Source: Monodelphis domestica
Taxonomy: Eukaryota > Chordata > Mammalia > Didelphimorphia > Didelphidae
Length of the DNA stretch: 64,000 nucleotides
NCBI RefSeq assembly: GCF_027887165.1
Contig: NC_077232.1
Coordinates: forward strand, 19,050,755 to 19,114,754
Direction of reading: 5' to 3'
Shown here: positions 35,460 through 47,499 of the stretch, piece by piece
Layout of the letters: each line of letters starts with the position of its first letter
Position numbering within the stretch: the stretch's first letter is position 1
The notes under the pieces: generated by a model
What the model saw: the letters and a program-made list of their open reading frames with translations, nothing else
What the model was told of the DNA's origin: nothing
Database searches by the model: none
Translations under genes and position numbers: made by a program

Positions 35460-36340
35460 CATAGATATGGAATTGTAAGAGATCTTAGAGGCCAATGAAT
35501 TGAATCTTTTCACTTTAAGTTTGAGGTTTTCTCCAACTGCTAGCAGAAGCTGAAGGTGAAGATGAAGGTGTGGAGGCTGAAGGTAGTTACCCTCATCCTC
35601 TTCTCTACTCCTTTCTGCCAGCCAGCTGTCCAGTAAGAGCCCTGAGCTTCCTGTCCTAGTACCAAGGTATTCTGCTGTGGTTGCAGCCTTCACCCTGAGA
35701 TCCCAGTCAGCTGGATTCTTACTACAGGTCTCAGGGCAGTAAGTGGGAAAGGGGTGTTGGAGACTGAGCTTCCCTGCCCTCTGAAGGCTTCTTATCTGCA
35801 CTACTGCTAGACAGGATTAAGTCAGGCGGAGCTGATCTGCAGAGCTGGATGTGCCCTGAGCCCCAAACCTCCAGAGGCAGAGGCCCAAAATGGAGAGTGG
35901 TGCCTGAAGGTTGTAACCAGGCTGCCCTCTTCTCTTCCCCTCTCCTCCAGCTGCCTCCCTGCCAGCTGTGGTCAGAGTTCTGAGCCTCATATTGCTGTGG
36001 TAGTAAGGCACTCCCTCTGAGCTGGAGCCCTCATCCCAAGATCCCACCAACCACCTGAGTCTCAGCACAGTAGGTGGAGGAGGGGTCCTGGACCTTCCTT
36101 CTTTCTTCTCCTTAAACCGAAGAATTCAAACTTCTCTGAGTACCTTTTAAGTTGAATCGGGTAGGAGGGTCCCCCAGCTCTGTCCTCTTGTTGGATTTGG
36201 TCTTCTGTCCCCCTCAAAGCACTTTGTGTTTGATTGGTGTGGAAGGGTTTTCACTGAGGACTCAACTTTTACTGCTTCTAGGTGGCCATCTTGACTCCAC
36301 CATTTCTACTTCAGGTTTTCCTTCTCTGAACCTAGATAGT
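35460..36340 (-). mobile_element. L1 5' end only: reverse-strand 5' UTR with two tandem monomers
   Basis: Read on the minus strand it begins with 'tggtggagtcaagatggcca' (rc near 36300), the hallmark start of L1 5' UTRs. GC content is well above its surroundings. Two direct repeats are visible: one unit about 35545-35790, the other about 35865-36110, sharing 'gccagctgt', 'gagatcccagtcagctg'/'aagatcccaccaaccacc', 'tctcagggcagtaagtggg'/'tctcagcacagtaggtgga'. This resembles promoter monomers of some mammalian L1s. No ORF1 or ORF2 follows. Confidence 0.65.
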
Positions 36341-36649
36341 AAATAGGTCCCAAGACTAATTTTTCCTTCTGCTGGCTTACTGCCTCCATTCCCTTCAGCT
36401 GATTCTCATAAAGAGTGGTCTTGAGTCATTTTTCCTTGGTCTCTTCTGGACTTCTCTAGTTGTTAGTGTCTTTCCATAAAATAGATAGCCAAGATTTTCC
36501 ATTAAGAAGCCTACATGACTGGTTACAGAAGAGTTCTGTTCTCATCCATGAACTCCAGCAAGGATCAAAAAAGGACACCAGGTCAAACGATGCCAAGTAA
36601 ATGCTTTCATCCAGTTCAACACATTATAATAGACATCTAGAAACCTTCT
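36341..36649. other. Intergenic sequence
   Basis: Nothing recognised. Confidence 0.35.
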
Positions 36650-36880
36650 GAGACAGCTAGATGGCACAATGGAAAAAGGACTAGACTTGGAGTCAGGAAA
36701 ATCAGAGTTCAAATCTAGCCTTAGGAACTTACTAGGTGTGATGGTGGTCAAGTCATTTATCCTTTTTCCTTCACAGTTTCCACAACTATAAAATGAGGAC
36801 AAAGTGTCATGAGGATCAAGTGAGATAATATTTGTAAATCATAACACAGTGTTTGGAACAATGAGCACTAAAGAGATGTT
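36650..36880 (+). mobile_element. tRNA-derived SINE (MIR/type 2-like)
   Basis: 'gacagctagatggcacaatg', 'cttggagtcaggaaaatcag', 'tcaagtgagataatatttgt' give head and core in plus orientation. Confidence 0.65.
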
Positions 36881-37099
36881 TGTTTCAGCAATTTGTTATG
36901 CCAAAGCTTTTATTCAGTTCAATTCAAATATTCATTAAGTTTCTCCTAGGTACCAGGATCATTTGCTAATTAGTAGTCACAGTAGAATGATTTCAGGTAG
37001 TGAAATGTTAGACTTTTCAAAGAAATCTTGGAGTGTTTATCCCCTTTATATTATAGGAAAGGAAAGCGACACCCACAACAGGGCTTTCACTTTTTAAAT

Positions 37100-37370
37100 T
37101 CCTTACACAATAATAATAATAGCTAATATTTCTTAGAAGTTATGATGTGCCAGGCACCATGTTACATACTTTACAATTATTATATCATTTCATCCTCACA
37201 ACCCTGGGACAAAGGTGCCATTATTTTTCTCATTTTACAGATAAAGAAACTTAGATTAAGTGACTTGCTCAAGGTCACACAACCTGTAAAAGTGTTAAAG
37301 GACAGATTTAAACTCAGGTCTTCCAGATTCCAGATCCAGCACTTTATTCACTGTACCATTGATTTGCCAA
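37100..37370 (-). mobile_element. MIR SINE, well preserved
   Basis: 'gatgtgccaggcaccatgtt', 'tcatcctcacaaccctggga', 'ctcattttacagataaagaa', 'ttgctcaaggtcacacaacc' cover almost the whole MIR in reverse. Confidence 0.8.
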
Positions 37371-39370
37371 AAACATCAAAGACAGGATTTAAAGAAGTAG
37401 ATAATAAAGAAGTTGACAAAAGCCAGCATAAGATTTAAAAGCTATAGTAAATGATAGAGAAACTGAGTCACATTGAAACATACAGAGACAAGTAACTCTC
37501 TCGACCATTTTGAGATAAATTTCATTTCCAACACATAAATAATTTTAAGAGTCTAAGACTAAAGAAAATTAGATGTATGCTTTTGGAGGTCAAGATCAGT
37601 ATCTTATTTCACCTTTGATTATGTAGAGCTTAATTAATGTTTGTTGCATTGAAAATGCTACTCAGTACCTGAACCAGGTGGTTTCTCCAGACTAATTCCA
37701 CTAAAACAATTGAGTGATTTCCCCAGAGTCTCACAAATTGTTCGTGGAAGAGCTAGGATTGGAAGCCAGATCTCCTGACTCCCAATTGAGATATCTGTCA
37801 ACTTCATCAAGTCTTCCATGAATATTATATTGACATGAATTTATGTCTCCATCATTTCCCACTGCTTAGATTTTCTAGAACATTGATTGAGTCCATGATA
37901 GGGGCAAGAGAAAAAAATTCCCTTCCACTGGTACCAGACATGAACTTTGATCTTAACTAGCACAACTGAAATCTAGTACTAAAAACCATTTACCTTGTTT
38001 GTGTTTTTCTTAACTCAAAAAAATTCCACCAATTCTCTAGTCAAGTGCAATTAGAGGAACCTCCTGGGAAAATTCTTTACTCCAGGGACCCATTCCGCTG
38101 AGAGAGATCATATATAGTTCTGTAATAAACTGACTGAAATAGACATGACTAGACTATTAATGAAGATGCTATGGAGAGTCTTTGCTAGTTTTCCTATTAC
38201 CCAGAAGTTATTCAAAACTCAGATCTAGAAAGCTTCAATGGTATCCCTTAGTACCACACCCTCAAAATGTTCCCTTTCCAAGATTTTCAAATAGTAAAGG
38301 ATACTAAAGGCAGTCTCAATTTTTATCTGTATGAGGTAAACCTAGAAAGCAGAGATAGGGAGCCTGACCACTGGTCAGAGCCTTTCCCTTCTGGAGAATC
38401 ATACTCTTTTCAGTTAACTCAAAGAGGAAGAAGAGAGTAAATTAATTCCCCATAAGGACTATCCAAGGAGGATCTCAGAACAAAAGTGTGTCCAGATTCT
38501 TAAATGGTTGATGGAGTCAGATATACTGGAAGATGGTAAGGATATGCCATTTGGCCCTTTTCATTTAATTGTCTGGATGGGGATTCTAAGATTTAGTATG
38601 CTAGTGAAATAGCAGTGATTCTATTAATATCTCATTTTACCAAAGATTAAACTGATTCTTCAGAGAGAGGAAATTGATTCTCAAAGATCACAAAGTTCAG
38701 AGGATCATGGGATCATATATTTAGATTGGCAGGTACACTAGCTTGGATATTTTATGATTCTGAATCCATAAGAGCTATGTTCACATATTCTCTTCTCTTT
38801 ATCTCCCATAGGAAGAGTCATAGTGCTAGGTACAAAAAAGCAATATACAATACATATTATTGAATAATTGTTTTTGAGCTCTTGGGTTTACCCATGCAAG
38901 CTATCTTGAGCAAACTTCAGACTAAGTTCATGCTTCAGACTGTAATTTCATCAGATACTAGAGAGGTAGTGGGTAGAATATGTCAATTCCTGTCATTCTC
39001 CTCTGTCGTAAAGCCTTTGCATCTGTACAGTCCACAGTCACAGTAAATGTCATTGAGTCTGGCTGCCTTGAAAGGAGGTACATCCAAATCACAAATCCAT
39101 AAAAACACTTCCCTTAGAATTGGGTTTCAGGGCATTACCATTTCTTAATTTGCAGGAAGTCCATTCTCCTTAGGAGGTCATAAAACCAGATTTCAGAATC
39201 CTTCATTTAAAAGGTTCCTTTAATGAATTATTTATCTCTTGGATAGGTGGTATTACTTATACAGGTATGAATGACAAACTTTCCACACCTTTTGATTCTG
39301 TCTCATTCTTTCCCATGTCTTTCCATAAAAGCCTTTGTAGAAGAACTCTCAAAGATCCTGGATATGTTCC
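37371..39370. other. Intergenic sequence with diverged MIR-like pieces
   Basis: No gene. Weak MIR-like patterns at about 37700-37810 ('agctaggattggaagccaga') and 38610-38720. Otherwise single-copy-looking. Confidence 0.4.
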
Positions 39371-39374
39371 TCTA

Positions 39375-39550
39375 TGTTAGGCATTGTTAAACTGGGGTCA
39401 CTAAACAGCTAAAGCATATTTTGATAACTGTATGTCATCATAATTGTTTTTCTTTGTAATCCTATATATTTTCTGTTATTTGAAAATATTATACTGAAAA
39501 GACATTCATTAAATTCTCCAGACTGTCTGCCCATTAGGTCCAAGACATAT
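39375..39550. mobile_element. Ancient DNA transposon remnant, probably hAT group
   Basis: 'ttaaactggggtcactaaac', 'attttgataactgtatgtca', 'tttctttgtaatcctatata' follow an old vertebrate repeat whose ends read 'ttaacctggggtcc'. Non-autonomous and diverged. Confidence 0.4.
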
Positions 39551-39576
39551 AAAGGCTCTATATCTTCTCAAATTAG

Positions 39577-39687
39577 GAGGCAGCTAGGTGGCTCAGAGGA
39601 TTGAGAGCTTGGCCTCCAGTCAGAAAGACTTTGGTTGAAATCTGGCCTCAGATACTTACTAGCTATGGGATTCTGGGCAAGTCACTT
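39577..39687 (+). mobile_element. tRNA-derived SINE type 2, left half, split by an insertion
   Basis: 'gaggcagctaggtggctcag' to 'ggattctgggcaagtcactt'. The expected continuation ('...ctgtttgcctta') appears at 41174, about 1.48 kb away, in the same orientation. Confidence 0.8.
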
Positions 39688-41168
39688 TTAATTAAAATTC
39701 TCTGGAGACTGTATCTTAATTTTATAATGATATATTAAAAGAAATAAGTGAGTTAGAGAAAGAGAAAGAGAAGCACAAGTGTCATGATAGGCCACCTCCC
39801 CCAGGAACAGACTGAGCCATCCCTGAGTCAGATCATGCATCTTACTGAGTCCCTGGTTGCAGGAAAAATGGCTGACTTATTCCCTCTATCAATTTATGCT
39901 CTTTTTGATGTCACTTTCCAAAGACTCTCTGATTGGAGGATTCAGACTCCAATCAAGACAAGAGATGGATTCTTTGGACTCAAAGAGAAACCATGAGCAT
40001 TTAGAATGACCACTGTTAAAAGGAAAGGTGGATAACCCATGGGATGATGGTTTAAAGGTTTATCAGAAGAAGTTGATGATCTAACCCACCAAGGATATTC
40101 CCTCCCTGTTTGGACAGAGCGCTGATGGCTACTCTCTGTCCCTGATCTATAAGATCTATAAGATGGAGGCACAGTTAAAGCAGAGGTCTGAACTAGATAA
40201 GTAAACCACAGGAGTAAGAATTTGATGTCTTGTTGGGAAATTTTGTGAAACCTAACCATCTGGGTGTCCTTCCGATCAAACCCTTGTTGAAGGAAGATCA
40301 ATGGCTTTTGGTCCAGGATTTTCATTTACCTGAATCTGATAGAGATCTTTCTCCCAGATTAAACCCCCACCCACCAGCCTTATTTCTTTCTTTTTTAAAG
40401 ATCTGATTGCTTCTGGATAAACAAACACTATTTATTTGGGATAGGATAACCATGATGGAGTGAGGGAAGAGGACACAGAGGAGTTCCCTAAACTCTAACA
40501 CAGATTGATGATAGTTAGTTCCTTTCAGCTTAGGCTGACAGCCAAAAAGGCCAGCCTCAAAGCTTTCTTTGTCTTCTTGACTCCCCTATGCTGGCTATCC
40601 TAATCTAATGTTAAAGAAACAACAAATGTCTTTAGGTAGAGCTGACACAGAGGGCGATGTTTCTGTCTTCAGGACTGACTCAGTCTACCCTCCAGGGCAA
40701 ACCCTCTCAGGAAGCTGAATTTCCAGTCAGTCCACACAGGTCTTGAGATGGCAGAGAAACAGGATCAATTCACAGTCAATGTGGGCATCAGAAATTCTCA
40801 GGAAATGGTGGGTTTCAAATGCTGAGATAGGAAAGGGAGCTGCTTTCAGTCCAAGGTTCAGAACTGAATTCTCTGTCCATTGGTTATTTTCCCAGCAGTC
40901 TCTGTCCCCAACATTCCAACTGCCCTGTCTGTCACTCCTGCTTCTTCACCATTCCATTTCAACTCTGTGTAAAATCCTTCTCTTTCACCATACAGCTCAT
41001 GTTCAGTATTTCCCAACATGGTAGACAAAAAGAGGAAGGACTCTACACATGGCCTCAGGGAGATGGTTTGATTTTTATTCCTAGAATCAAACATTTTTTT
41101 AACTGTAAAATTAAAAGGTGGGTTTAGGGGCCAACATGGGCTACAAATTAATATTAATTTCCATACTT
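39688..41168 (-). mobile_element. 1.48-kb insertion splitting a SINE, probably LTR-bearing, unclassified
   Basis: The sequence between the two SINE halves. 'ACTT' occurs at both borders (39684-39687, 41165-41168), a possible 4-bp target duplication, but clean TG...CA ends are not seen, so borders are approximate. On the minus strand near 39860-39960 a CCAATCA box, a 'gcataaattg' TATA-like box and a pyrimidine-rich end suggest an LTR. No recognisable retroviral protein. Open frames of 93-127 codons (39942-40325, 40743-41214) have no family features. Fossil. Confidence 0.45.
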
Positions 41169-41290
41169 CCCCTCTGTTTGCCTTAATCCACTGGAGAAGG
41201 GAATGGTAAACCACTCCACTATCTTTGCCAAGAAATTCCTATGATCAGTATGGTCAATGGGATCACATTACTAAACGACTCAATAACTTT
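41169..41290 (+). mobile_element. tRNA-derived SINE type 2, right half
   Basis: 'ctgtttgccttaatccactg', 'ggtaaaccactccactatct', 'ttgccaagaaattcctatg' complete the SINE that starts at 39577. Confidence 0.75.
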
Positions 41291-42171
41291 TCACATGTGG
41301 GTATAACGCCAGTGCAGCTTTCAAGCTATCCATCTGTTATTAATTACTAAAAGGGTATAAGTAAAGCATGAAACACTAGTGACCACTAGTAGGGAGGAGC
41401 TAGACCACATATTCTCTACAGTGTTTGTTGTATGGAAGTAGTGCTCTCTTAATAAAAGGGCATATTTGTCACACCCAAACTTCTATTCAGTTCAATTCAA
41501 TTATCAAGCACAACTAATCAGCTATTCTGTTTATATTGTTGATTAGCAGGCAGAGCAGAAAGTCTGAGGGTGGTGAACATGCAGAAGTTTTAGAAGACAT
41601 ATTGGAGATCATCCAGTTTATCTCCTTAATATTACAGTCAAAGAAACTAAGAGCCAGAAAAAGAAAATGCTTAGTCTAAATTTATACAGCTGGTTAGTAA
41701 CAGAATTGGGATTAAAAACCTAGTTTCCTTGTTTAGCATCCTTTCCACAAAGAGACAGCTACCACTGATTGTGGTCAACTGCAAGTAGCTCATTGCACTA
41801 GGTATAAAGGGATCCTAAGTTTGACCATTACAGAAAAAACTAACTAGCTCTGTGGTCTGTATCTCATGTTCCTCATCTATGAAGTCAAATAGCAGTACTA
41901 AATGATACTGAAGGGCGTTCCATAGTTCTATGACTCTCTGAATGTTCTAGGCTGCTCCTGAGAATCAACAGAACATTAGTTTTTGTTGTTGTTGTTTTCA
42001 TTGAACACACCTTTACTTCAGAGAATTGCAGAGATATCCAAGAGAAAATGAATATAGAGATACTCGTTATCGAAAAGATATAATATGATACTGGATGGGA
42101 GAGTGTGGTGAAGGGAAATTAGCATGGAATTTGTAGTTATGTCATGTGGGTTGGACATAGGGCAATGATGT
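41291..42171. other. Intergenic sequence with two MIR-like remnants
   Basis: No gene. Reverse MIR-like sequence at about 41585-41750 and plus MIR-like sequence at about 41757-41940 ('atgttcctcatctatgaagt'). Confidence 0.4.
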
Positions 42172-42339
42172 CTTACAGTGCATAGAGCATTAAGATGGGA
42201 ATTAGGAAGATCTGAATTCAGATCCAGTCTCAGATATATACTAGTTGTAACCCCAGGTAAGTCATTTAACCTCTGTTTACTTTAATCTACTGAAGATGAA
42301 AATAATAAACCACTCCAATATCATTGTCAAGAAAAGCCC
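42172..42339 (+). mobile_element. tRNA-derived SINE type 2, left part, split by an LTR
   Basis: 'agtgcatagagcattaagat', 'cagatccagtctcagatata', 'ttaacctctgtttactttaa', 'aaaccactccaatatcattg'. Ends at gccc, the target duplication of the LTR; the tail resumes at 43259. Confidence 0.8.
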
Positions 42340-43254
42340 TGTAAACCTTAAAATTTCCCAGAACCTACTTTATAAGATTGGATTAAGGCCATTCCCCATT
42401 TGGGCAGTGAACTCTACTTAAAGCAGGAATGTGAGAATTCTACTTTACCTACTTGGGTCTGCCCTAAGGGAAGATAAAGTTGTAAACTCTTTTCTGAACA
42501 ATGAAAAGTACTTAATCCCATACTTTTCTTAAGCTAAGTACCTATAAAGGTCAAGCAACTTGTGAATTTACAAGGAACAAAGAACTGGAAAACTTACTCA
42601 GAGCTTTCCTGGTGTGAATTACTCAAAAATCCACACCTTCTTAGGTGTGGACTAAGAATGGGCGGTCCTTTAGAAATATCTACAGTGATTGGTAGATGTA
42701 AGGACTTAGGGGAGGTGACAGAGGAGATTTTGCCCTTAAAAATAAGAGCTCAGGGAAGAGCTGGGAAGTCATTCTGAAACATTCAGATTGGAGAGACTCA
42801 TTCTGAGGAGACTGATTCTGAAACATTCAGATGGAGGAGGGAACTGGTGAAAGCAGCTGAGATGCTGCTGGCCTGGTGTCATTAGAAATCCTTACTTAGA
42901 TCTTATGGTGAGTTATAAAAAACTGACTGATTTCTCTTTTAAAACTCAGGTCTAGGCCATATTGGCTTGAGGCCCTTCATACTTATTCCTTTCTTACTCT
43001 CTCTCTCTCTTTCTTTGATTACTCATTGTATTGTTAATTAAAATCTCTATAAAACCCAATTGACTTGGGTATTTGAATAATTGGGAATATTTCCCTGGCG
43101 ACCACCTTATATTTGATTTTAAAACCCAAGACACTGTAGTGAAACATATTTCTGCGGTCAAACTTACTCACCCTCTCTTATATCTATCACAATTTATATC
43201 TTTCCACTATTTTAATCACTACAGTTTAAGACCTCAACCATTTTAAATCTCACA
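42340..43254 (+). mobile_element. Solo LTR (family LTR-B) with GCCC target duplication
   Basis: Reference copy for LTR-B, 915 bp, starts TGTAAACCTTAAAATTTC and ends CTCACA. GCCC at 42336-42339 and 43255-43258 is a perfect 4-bp duplication. U3 contains 'gtgattggtagatgtaagga' (CCAAT on the other strand); R/U5 contains 'ttgacttgggtatttgaata' and 'cctggcgaccacc'. It splits a SINE and has no internal sequence, so it is a solo LTR. Confidence 0.92.
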
Positions 43255-43258
43255 GCCC

Positions 43259-43302
43259 AAAATGGGATAGTGAAGAGTCAGACATGAATGAAATGACCTG
43301 AC
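43259..43302 (+). mobile_element. tRNA-derived SINE type 2, right part
   Basis: 'aaaatgggatagtgaagagt' and 'cagacatgaatgaaatgac' are the expected 3' end of the SINE interrupted at 42339. Confidence 0.8.
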
Positions 43303-45089
43303 ATCAAATAGAAGAAATCTATTGCCTAACCTTCATACTCTGAGCTTCTATAAAAAATTTTCACCTTGATAATGGCCCCCATAACTTTAATGCTAAAATA
43401 TATTTATTGAGCAAAGTGAGAAATGCTGATAATTATTTCTACTTACTGGTCTTCTACCCTTTCATTTTCCTTCTCCTCTTCTTCCTTCCCTCCCTCCATT
43501 TTTTCTCTTCTTCCCCCTCCCCTTTCTTCTCTTCTTCCTTATCCCTCCCTTCTTATCATTGTGACAGGTGCAGGGCTTGCATACCATCTGTAAAGACCCA
43601 AAGTTCTTCTATAGTTGTGTGATCTCCTGTTTCTAATAGTCCTAAAAATGTTTATATCCTGTGGAAGAGCTTCTGTCAGGTAAGAGCTAGTTTACCTTTA
43701 GTCACTAGAACACAATGTTTTACTTCCAATGTAGGTAGCAAATTTTAAGAAAAAGTAGCATTTCATTTTTGGTAAAAGCTTTGAGTGATGACTGAAAAAG
43801 ATTTTTGTCCACTCAAGTTCTCCAATCCTGTATATCCCGTTAGTAAAAAGTACTGACCATAGAGACAGGAAATTTAGTTTTATATCTGAGTTCCAGTGTT
43901 CATTAGCTAGGTGACATTGGGAAGGGAAATTACTAATCTGAATTTTTATTTCATCATTTGTAAAAAATAATAGTCTGAATAACAGGCATTTTCACTGATT
44001 TTTAACCTAAGATTATCAAGTTAATTCTTTTGAATAACCATGGATCTGATAGAAAAATCTATAGAATATCCTGAGATATAAAAATTAGCATAGTGTCAAC
44101 CACTTATAGAGACATCACAAAGATCTCACTATCTAGAGGGAATTTCTCTTCAATTTACAGTCTGCACTGGGCATCCAATACAATTGATTTATCAGTTCAC
44201 TGTTAACTCTGGGTGTCTGTCTTTCTGTCTTGAGCAGTTATTAAATATGGACCATGAAAATTCTTCAAATTGAATTAAGGAAGGGATCCAGCAACATTTG
44301 ATTGAATTTAGAAAACCTAGCCATGTTTTCACAGATCCCAAGTTTTTCTCCACACTATTCTGACCCCAAAATTCCCGGAGTTCATTTCCATATGATTATG
44401 AATCACAGAACCCCATAATCTCAAAAACCTTAAAGTCATGGGTAATTCAAGAGACAATAGAGACATTTGGTTAACGTAATATATAAAAATGAGAATTAGA
44501 GGACAGAAAGGCATGAGAAAGTTATTACCCAAAGAATGGATGATGGGAAAAGAAGCAGACTGGTCACATCATGAGGGGTAACAAAGAGATCACCTAAATT
44601 CAACTCAAGCTCAGTGAACTTGTCAAAAACCCAAGAGAAAGTTTCTAATGCTTCATTTGGATCCTCCATAAGGAATTCATGGGAGATCATGAACAAAACT
44701 CACCCAGTATGAGAAGTCACAGATGGATCCAAATGCTCTTTTGAATAAGATCACAAGCCCTTGTTATTTTGAAGTGAAGCATTAAGATAATAGTACTCCC
44801 ATTAATGATCTCTCAGTGTTGTTTCAGAGAGATCACTTACAAACTTGAAGACAGAACTATATGCACGCAAGTGATCATTAGTCTAAGAACCTAGAAATGA
44901 CACTTTTTGGATTTAATTAAAATCATTTCATGATGTCATTTTGGTGCATAGTTAAAATTAATGAGAAATTTTTACTATTAGGAAAAATATCATTACTATA
45001 AATTGTATCTATATAATATTTAAGACTTACAGAAAACTTTATATCCACCATTTCATTGGATCCTCAAAATAATGTCATTTTTAAGATTT
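43303..45089. other. Intergenic sequence
   Basis: No gene supported over 1.8 kb. A pyrimidine-rich stretch lies at about 43460-43550. Confidence 0.4.
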
Positions 45090-45350
45090 GCAAAGTTTTT
45101 TACATATTATATTATCTCACTTGATTATCTCACTTTACATATATCATCTCACTTAAAATAACACTCTCATAAGAGATGTGGGTGCTATTATTATCCCCAT
45201 TTTGCCAATGAGGAATCAGACTTAGATAAGTTACTCAAGTGACTTGCCCAAGAACATTATTTCCTAAACAGTTGAAGTAAGATTTGAAATCTATTCTACC
45301 TCACTTCCAAGACTAGTATTCTAGTTACTGAACCATGTGACTGCCTCTAT
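45090..45350 (-). mobile_element. MIR SINE
   Basis: 'gggtgctattattatcccca', 'ttttgccaatgaggaatcag', 'gtgacttgcccaagaacatt' are MIR in reverse. Confidence 0.65.
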
Positions 45351-45837
45351 AATAACTTGAAAGCTGCAAGTTGTGTTATCCTCATATTACAAATATGGAA
45401 GCCAAGGTTGAGAATGGAAGCAGATTAAGAAGGGTCCCCAGGGATACAGTGGAAGCTGGAATGCACCTTATTCAACTGCCCTTTCCATCATAGCAAAATA
45501 AGCAAAGTAGAGTGTTTATAGGGAAATAACAACAATGATTATTTTGAGGAAAACATAAGCTCCAGAAAAGGAAATCAGAATACAAGAATATAGTTGAATA
45601 TTTATAAAATGTTAACTAGAGAAGCAGCATGGAACAGTGGACAACATGTAAAGCTTGTAGACAAGAAGCTGAATACAAATAATTCCTCTGAGGCTTACAG
45701 CTCTGTAAGTCCATGTAAAGGATCCTGATGTCTTTCTACAAACTCTTTAGGACCCATTTTCTAGGTCAGAGATGAGTGTTGCAATAGGGTGACAGGTTTG
45801 GAGTTAAGACAAGCTCAAATTTTGTTTCAGTAATGTG
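45351..45837. other. Intergenic sequence
   Basis: Nothing recognised except a possible SINE head near 45620. Confidence 0.35.
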
Positions 45838-45906
45838 TTGTGTTGTTTTTCATCTTTCATTTTCAAAGAGGATGAATGACATGGAATGATGTCTTGACTT
45901 GAGTGT
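45838..45906 (+). mobile_element. Marsupial interspersed repeat, left part, split by an LTR
   Basis: 'cattttcaaagaggatgaat' and 'gatgtcttgacttgagtgt' are the start of a repeat that continues at 47004 ('gaattggatttgagggaggc'). I recognise the pattern as a common marsupial repeat with an RTE-like region but cannot name it. Confidence 0.55.
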
Positions 45907-46999
45907 TGTTAGATTTAAAATGGTTGAGATCTTAAACTGTAGTGATTAAAATAGTGGAAGATGTAAATTGTGATAGATATAAGAGAGGGTGAGTAAATTG
46001 ACCACAGAAAATAGGTTTCACTACAGTGTCTTGGATTTTAAATCAAATATAGGGTGGTCGCCAGGGAAATATTCCCAATTATTCAAATACCCAAGTCAAC
46101 TGGGTTCTATAGATTTTAATTAATACAAATATGGAATTAAAGAAAAGAGAGAAAGAGAGAAAAAGGAAATAAGTATGAAGGGCCTTAAGCCAACATGGCC
46201 TAGACCTGAGTCTTAAGAGAGAGAGATCAGTCAGTCAGTCTTTTATCACTCACCACAAGGTTTGTCTAAGCAAGGATTCTAGTGACACCAGGCCAGCTCC
46301 ATCTCAGCTGACTTCACCAGAGAGAGTTCCAAAGGGCTTCTCTCCAGAGCCTCTTGAGGGACAGAGTCCCCTCAGAGGAGCTCCAGTGAGATCTCCTTAG
46401 AGATTGTCCTCCAAGAGATTCCCTTCTCCAGAGCCTCTCTCAAGCAATTCTTCCCAAGCGATCCTCATCAGAAATCCTCCAAAAGGATCTTATTTTCTCA
46501 AGAGATTCTGCTTTTTCTTATATAGGGGTTTTTCTCCTATGTCACCTCCCCTAAGTCCTTACATCTACCAATCACTGTAGACATTTTCCAAAGGACTGCC
46601 CATCTGAATTCCTGCTAAGTCGACAAATCTCCTCAGTAAGTCTGAACCAGTGAAAACACAGCTGAGTCAACTAATCTCATTAAGAGAAAACTTGCCTGAC
46701 CCTTTTAGGTACCTAGCATCTCATTGTATCAATTCTAAAAAAACAGGCATGGCTCAAAGAACTCCTTTCCTTTATAAGTATGGGTTTCAAGTACTTTCAT
46801 TGTTTAGCAAGGAGTTTTCTGCCCTAAAGCAGTCTTAAGTACGGGTGGAGTAGGGATACTCCCATAGCAAGGAGATTTCACATTCAAGTAGAGTTCTCAC
46901 TATCTGGTAGGGAATTATTTCAAGTAGGGAATTGGAGGATTCCTCAATGTGGAGTAAAATTTTTAACATTCATAAGTCTGTGAAATTTTAAGGTTTACA
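45907..46999 (-). mobile_element. Solo LTR (family LTR-B), reverse, with GTGT target duplication
   Basis: A 1093-bp reverse copy: the left border tgttagattt is the LTR 3' end and the right border ggtttaca is its 5' end. GTGT at 45903-45906 and 47000-47003 is a perfect 4-bp duplication. It lies 1.9 kb upstream of the OR10Q1-like gene, oriented opposite to it. Confidence 0.92.
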
Positions 47000-47003
47000 G
47001 TGT

Positions 47004-47440
47004 GAATTGGATTTGAGGGAGGCAGAGTTGCACCAAGTCATCAAAGACTAGTGTTAAGACAAAAGTCAAAATGACTGGTGATGGCTCAGGATATAGTGGA
47101 TGACCTTGACTTCTTCAATGTTTAACAGAGCTCTAAGTGCTCCAGAGCATCAGTTTCATCTGTCTTCATGGCCATTGAAAGAAATTATTTTCAGCCATTC
47201 ATTCCACCAGGGGAATTCTTCACGTACCTGGAGTAGATGCCCCTCTAACACACAGACAGGTTTAAAGCAGTCAGTTAACCTCAACCTGGTTAGTCTACCT
47301 ATCAAGAAAGTTTATTAGGGTACAGTTGCAGCACATGCTCCAGCCTCTTGGAGCCATAGGTGAGAGCTGGATTCCCAATGGGCTCCAAAGGAAGAAAACA
47401 GCTCTGAAAAGGGCTCAGCAAGCCCTCACACCAAAAGTAT
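47004..47440 (+). mobile_element. Marsupial interspersed repeat, right part
   Basis: Continues the repeat interrupted at 45906: 'gaattggatttgagggaggc', 'agttgcaccaagtcatcaaa', 'tcaaaatgactggtgatggc', 'gtggatgaccttgacttctt'. Its right end is approximate. Confidence 0.55.
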
Positions 47441-47499
47441 TAGTCTTCCCTGATCACTTCAGTCACTCATAGGTGTAGGTTTCAGTAGGACCTACAAGT

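Noticed and set aside
35451-36068. Two overlapping 83-116 codon minus frames in GC-rich DNA, looking like a gene
   Set aside because: The region is an L1 5' UTR with tandem monomers; frames are by-products of its GC content.
39942-40325. 127-codon minus frame
   Set aside because: No recognisable domain; inside an insertion that splits a SINE and looks LTR-bearing.
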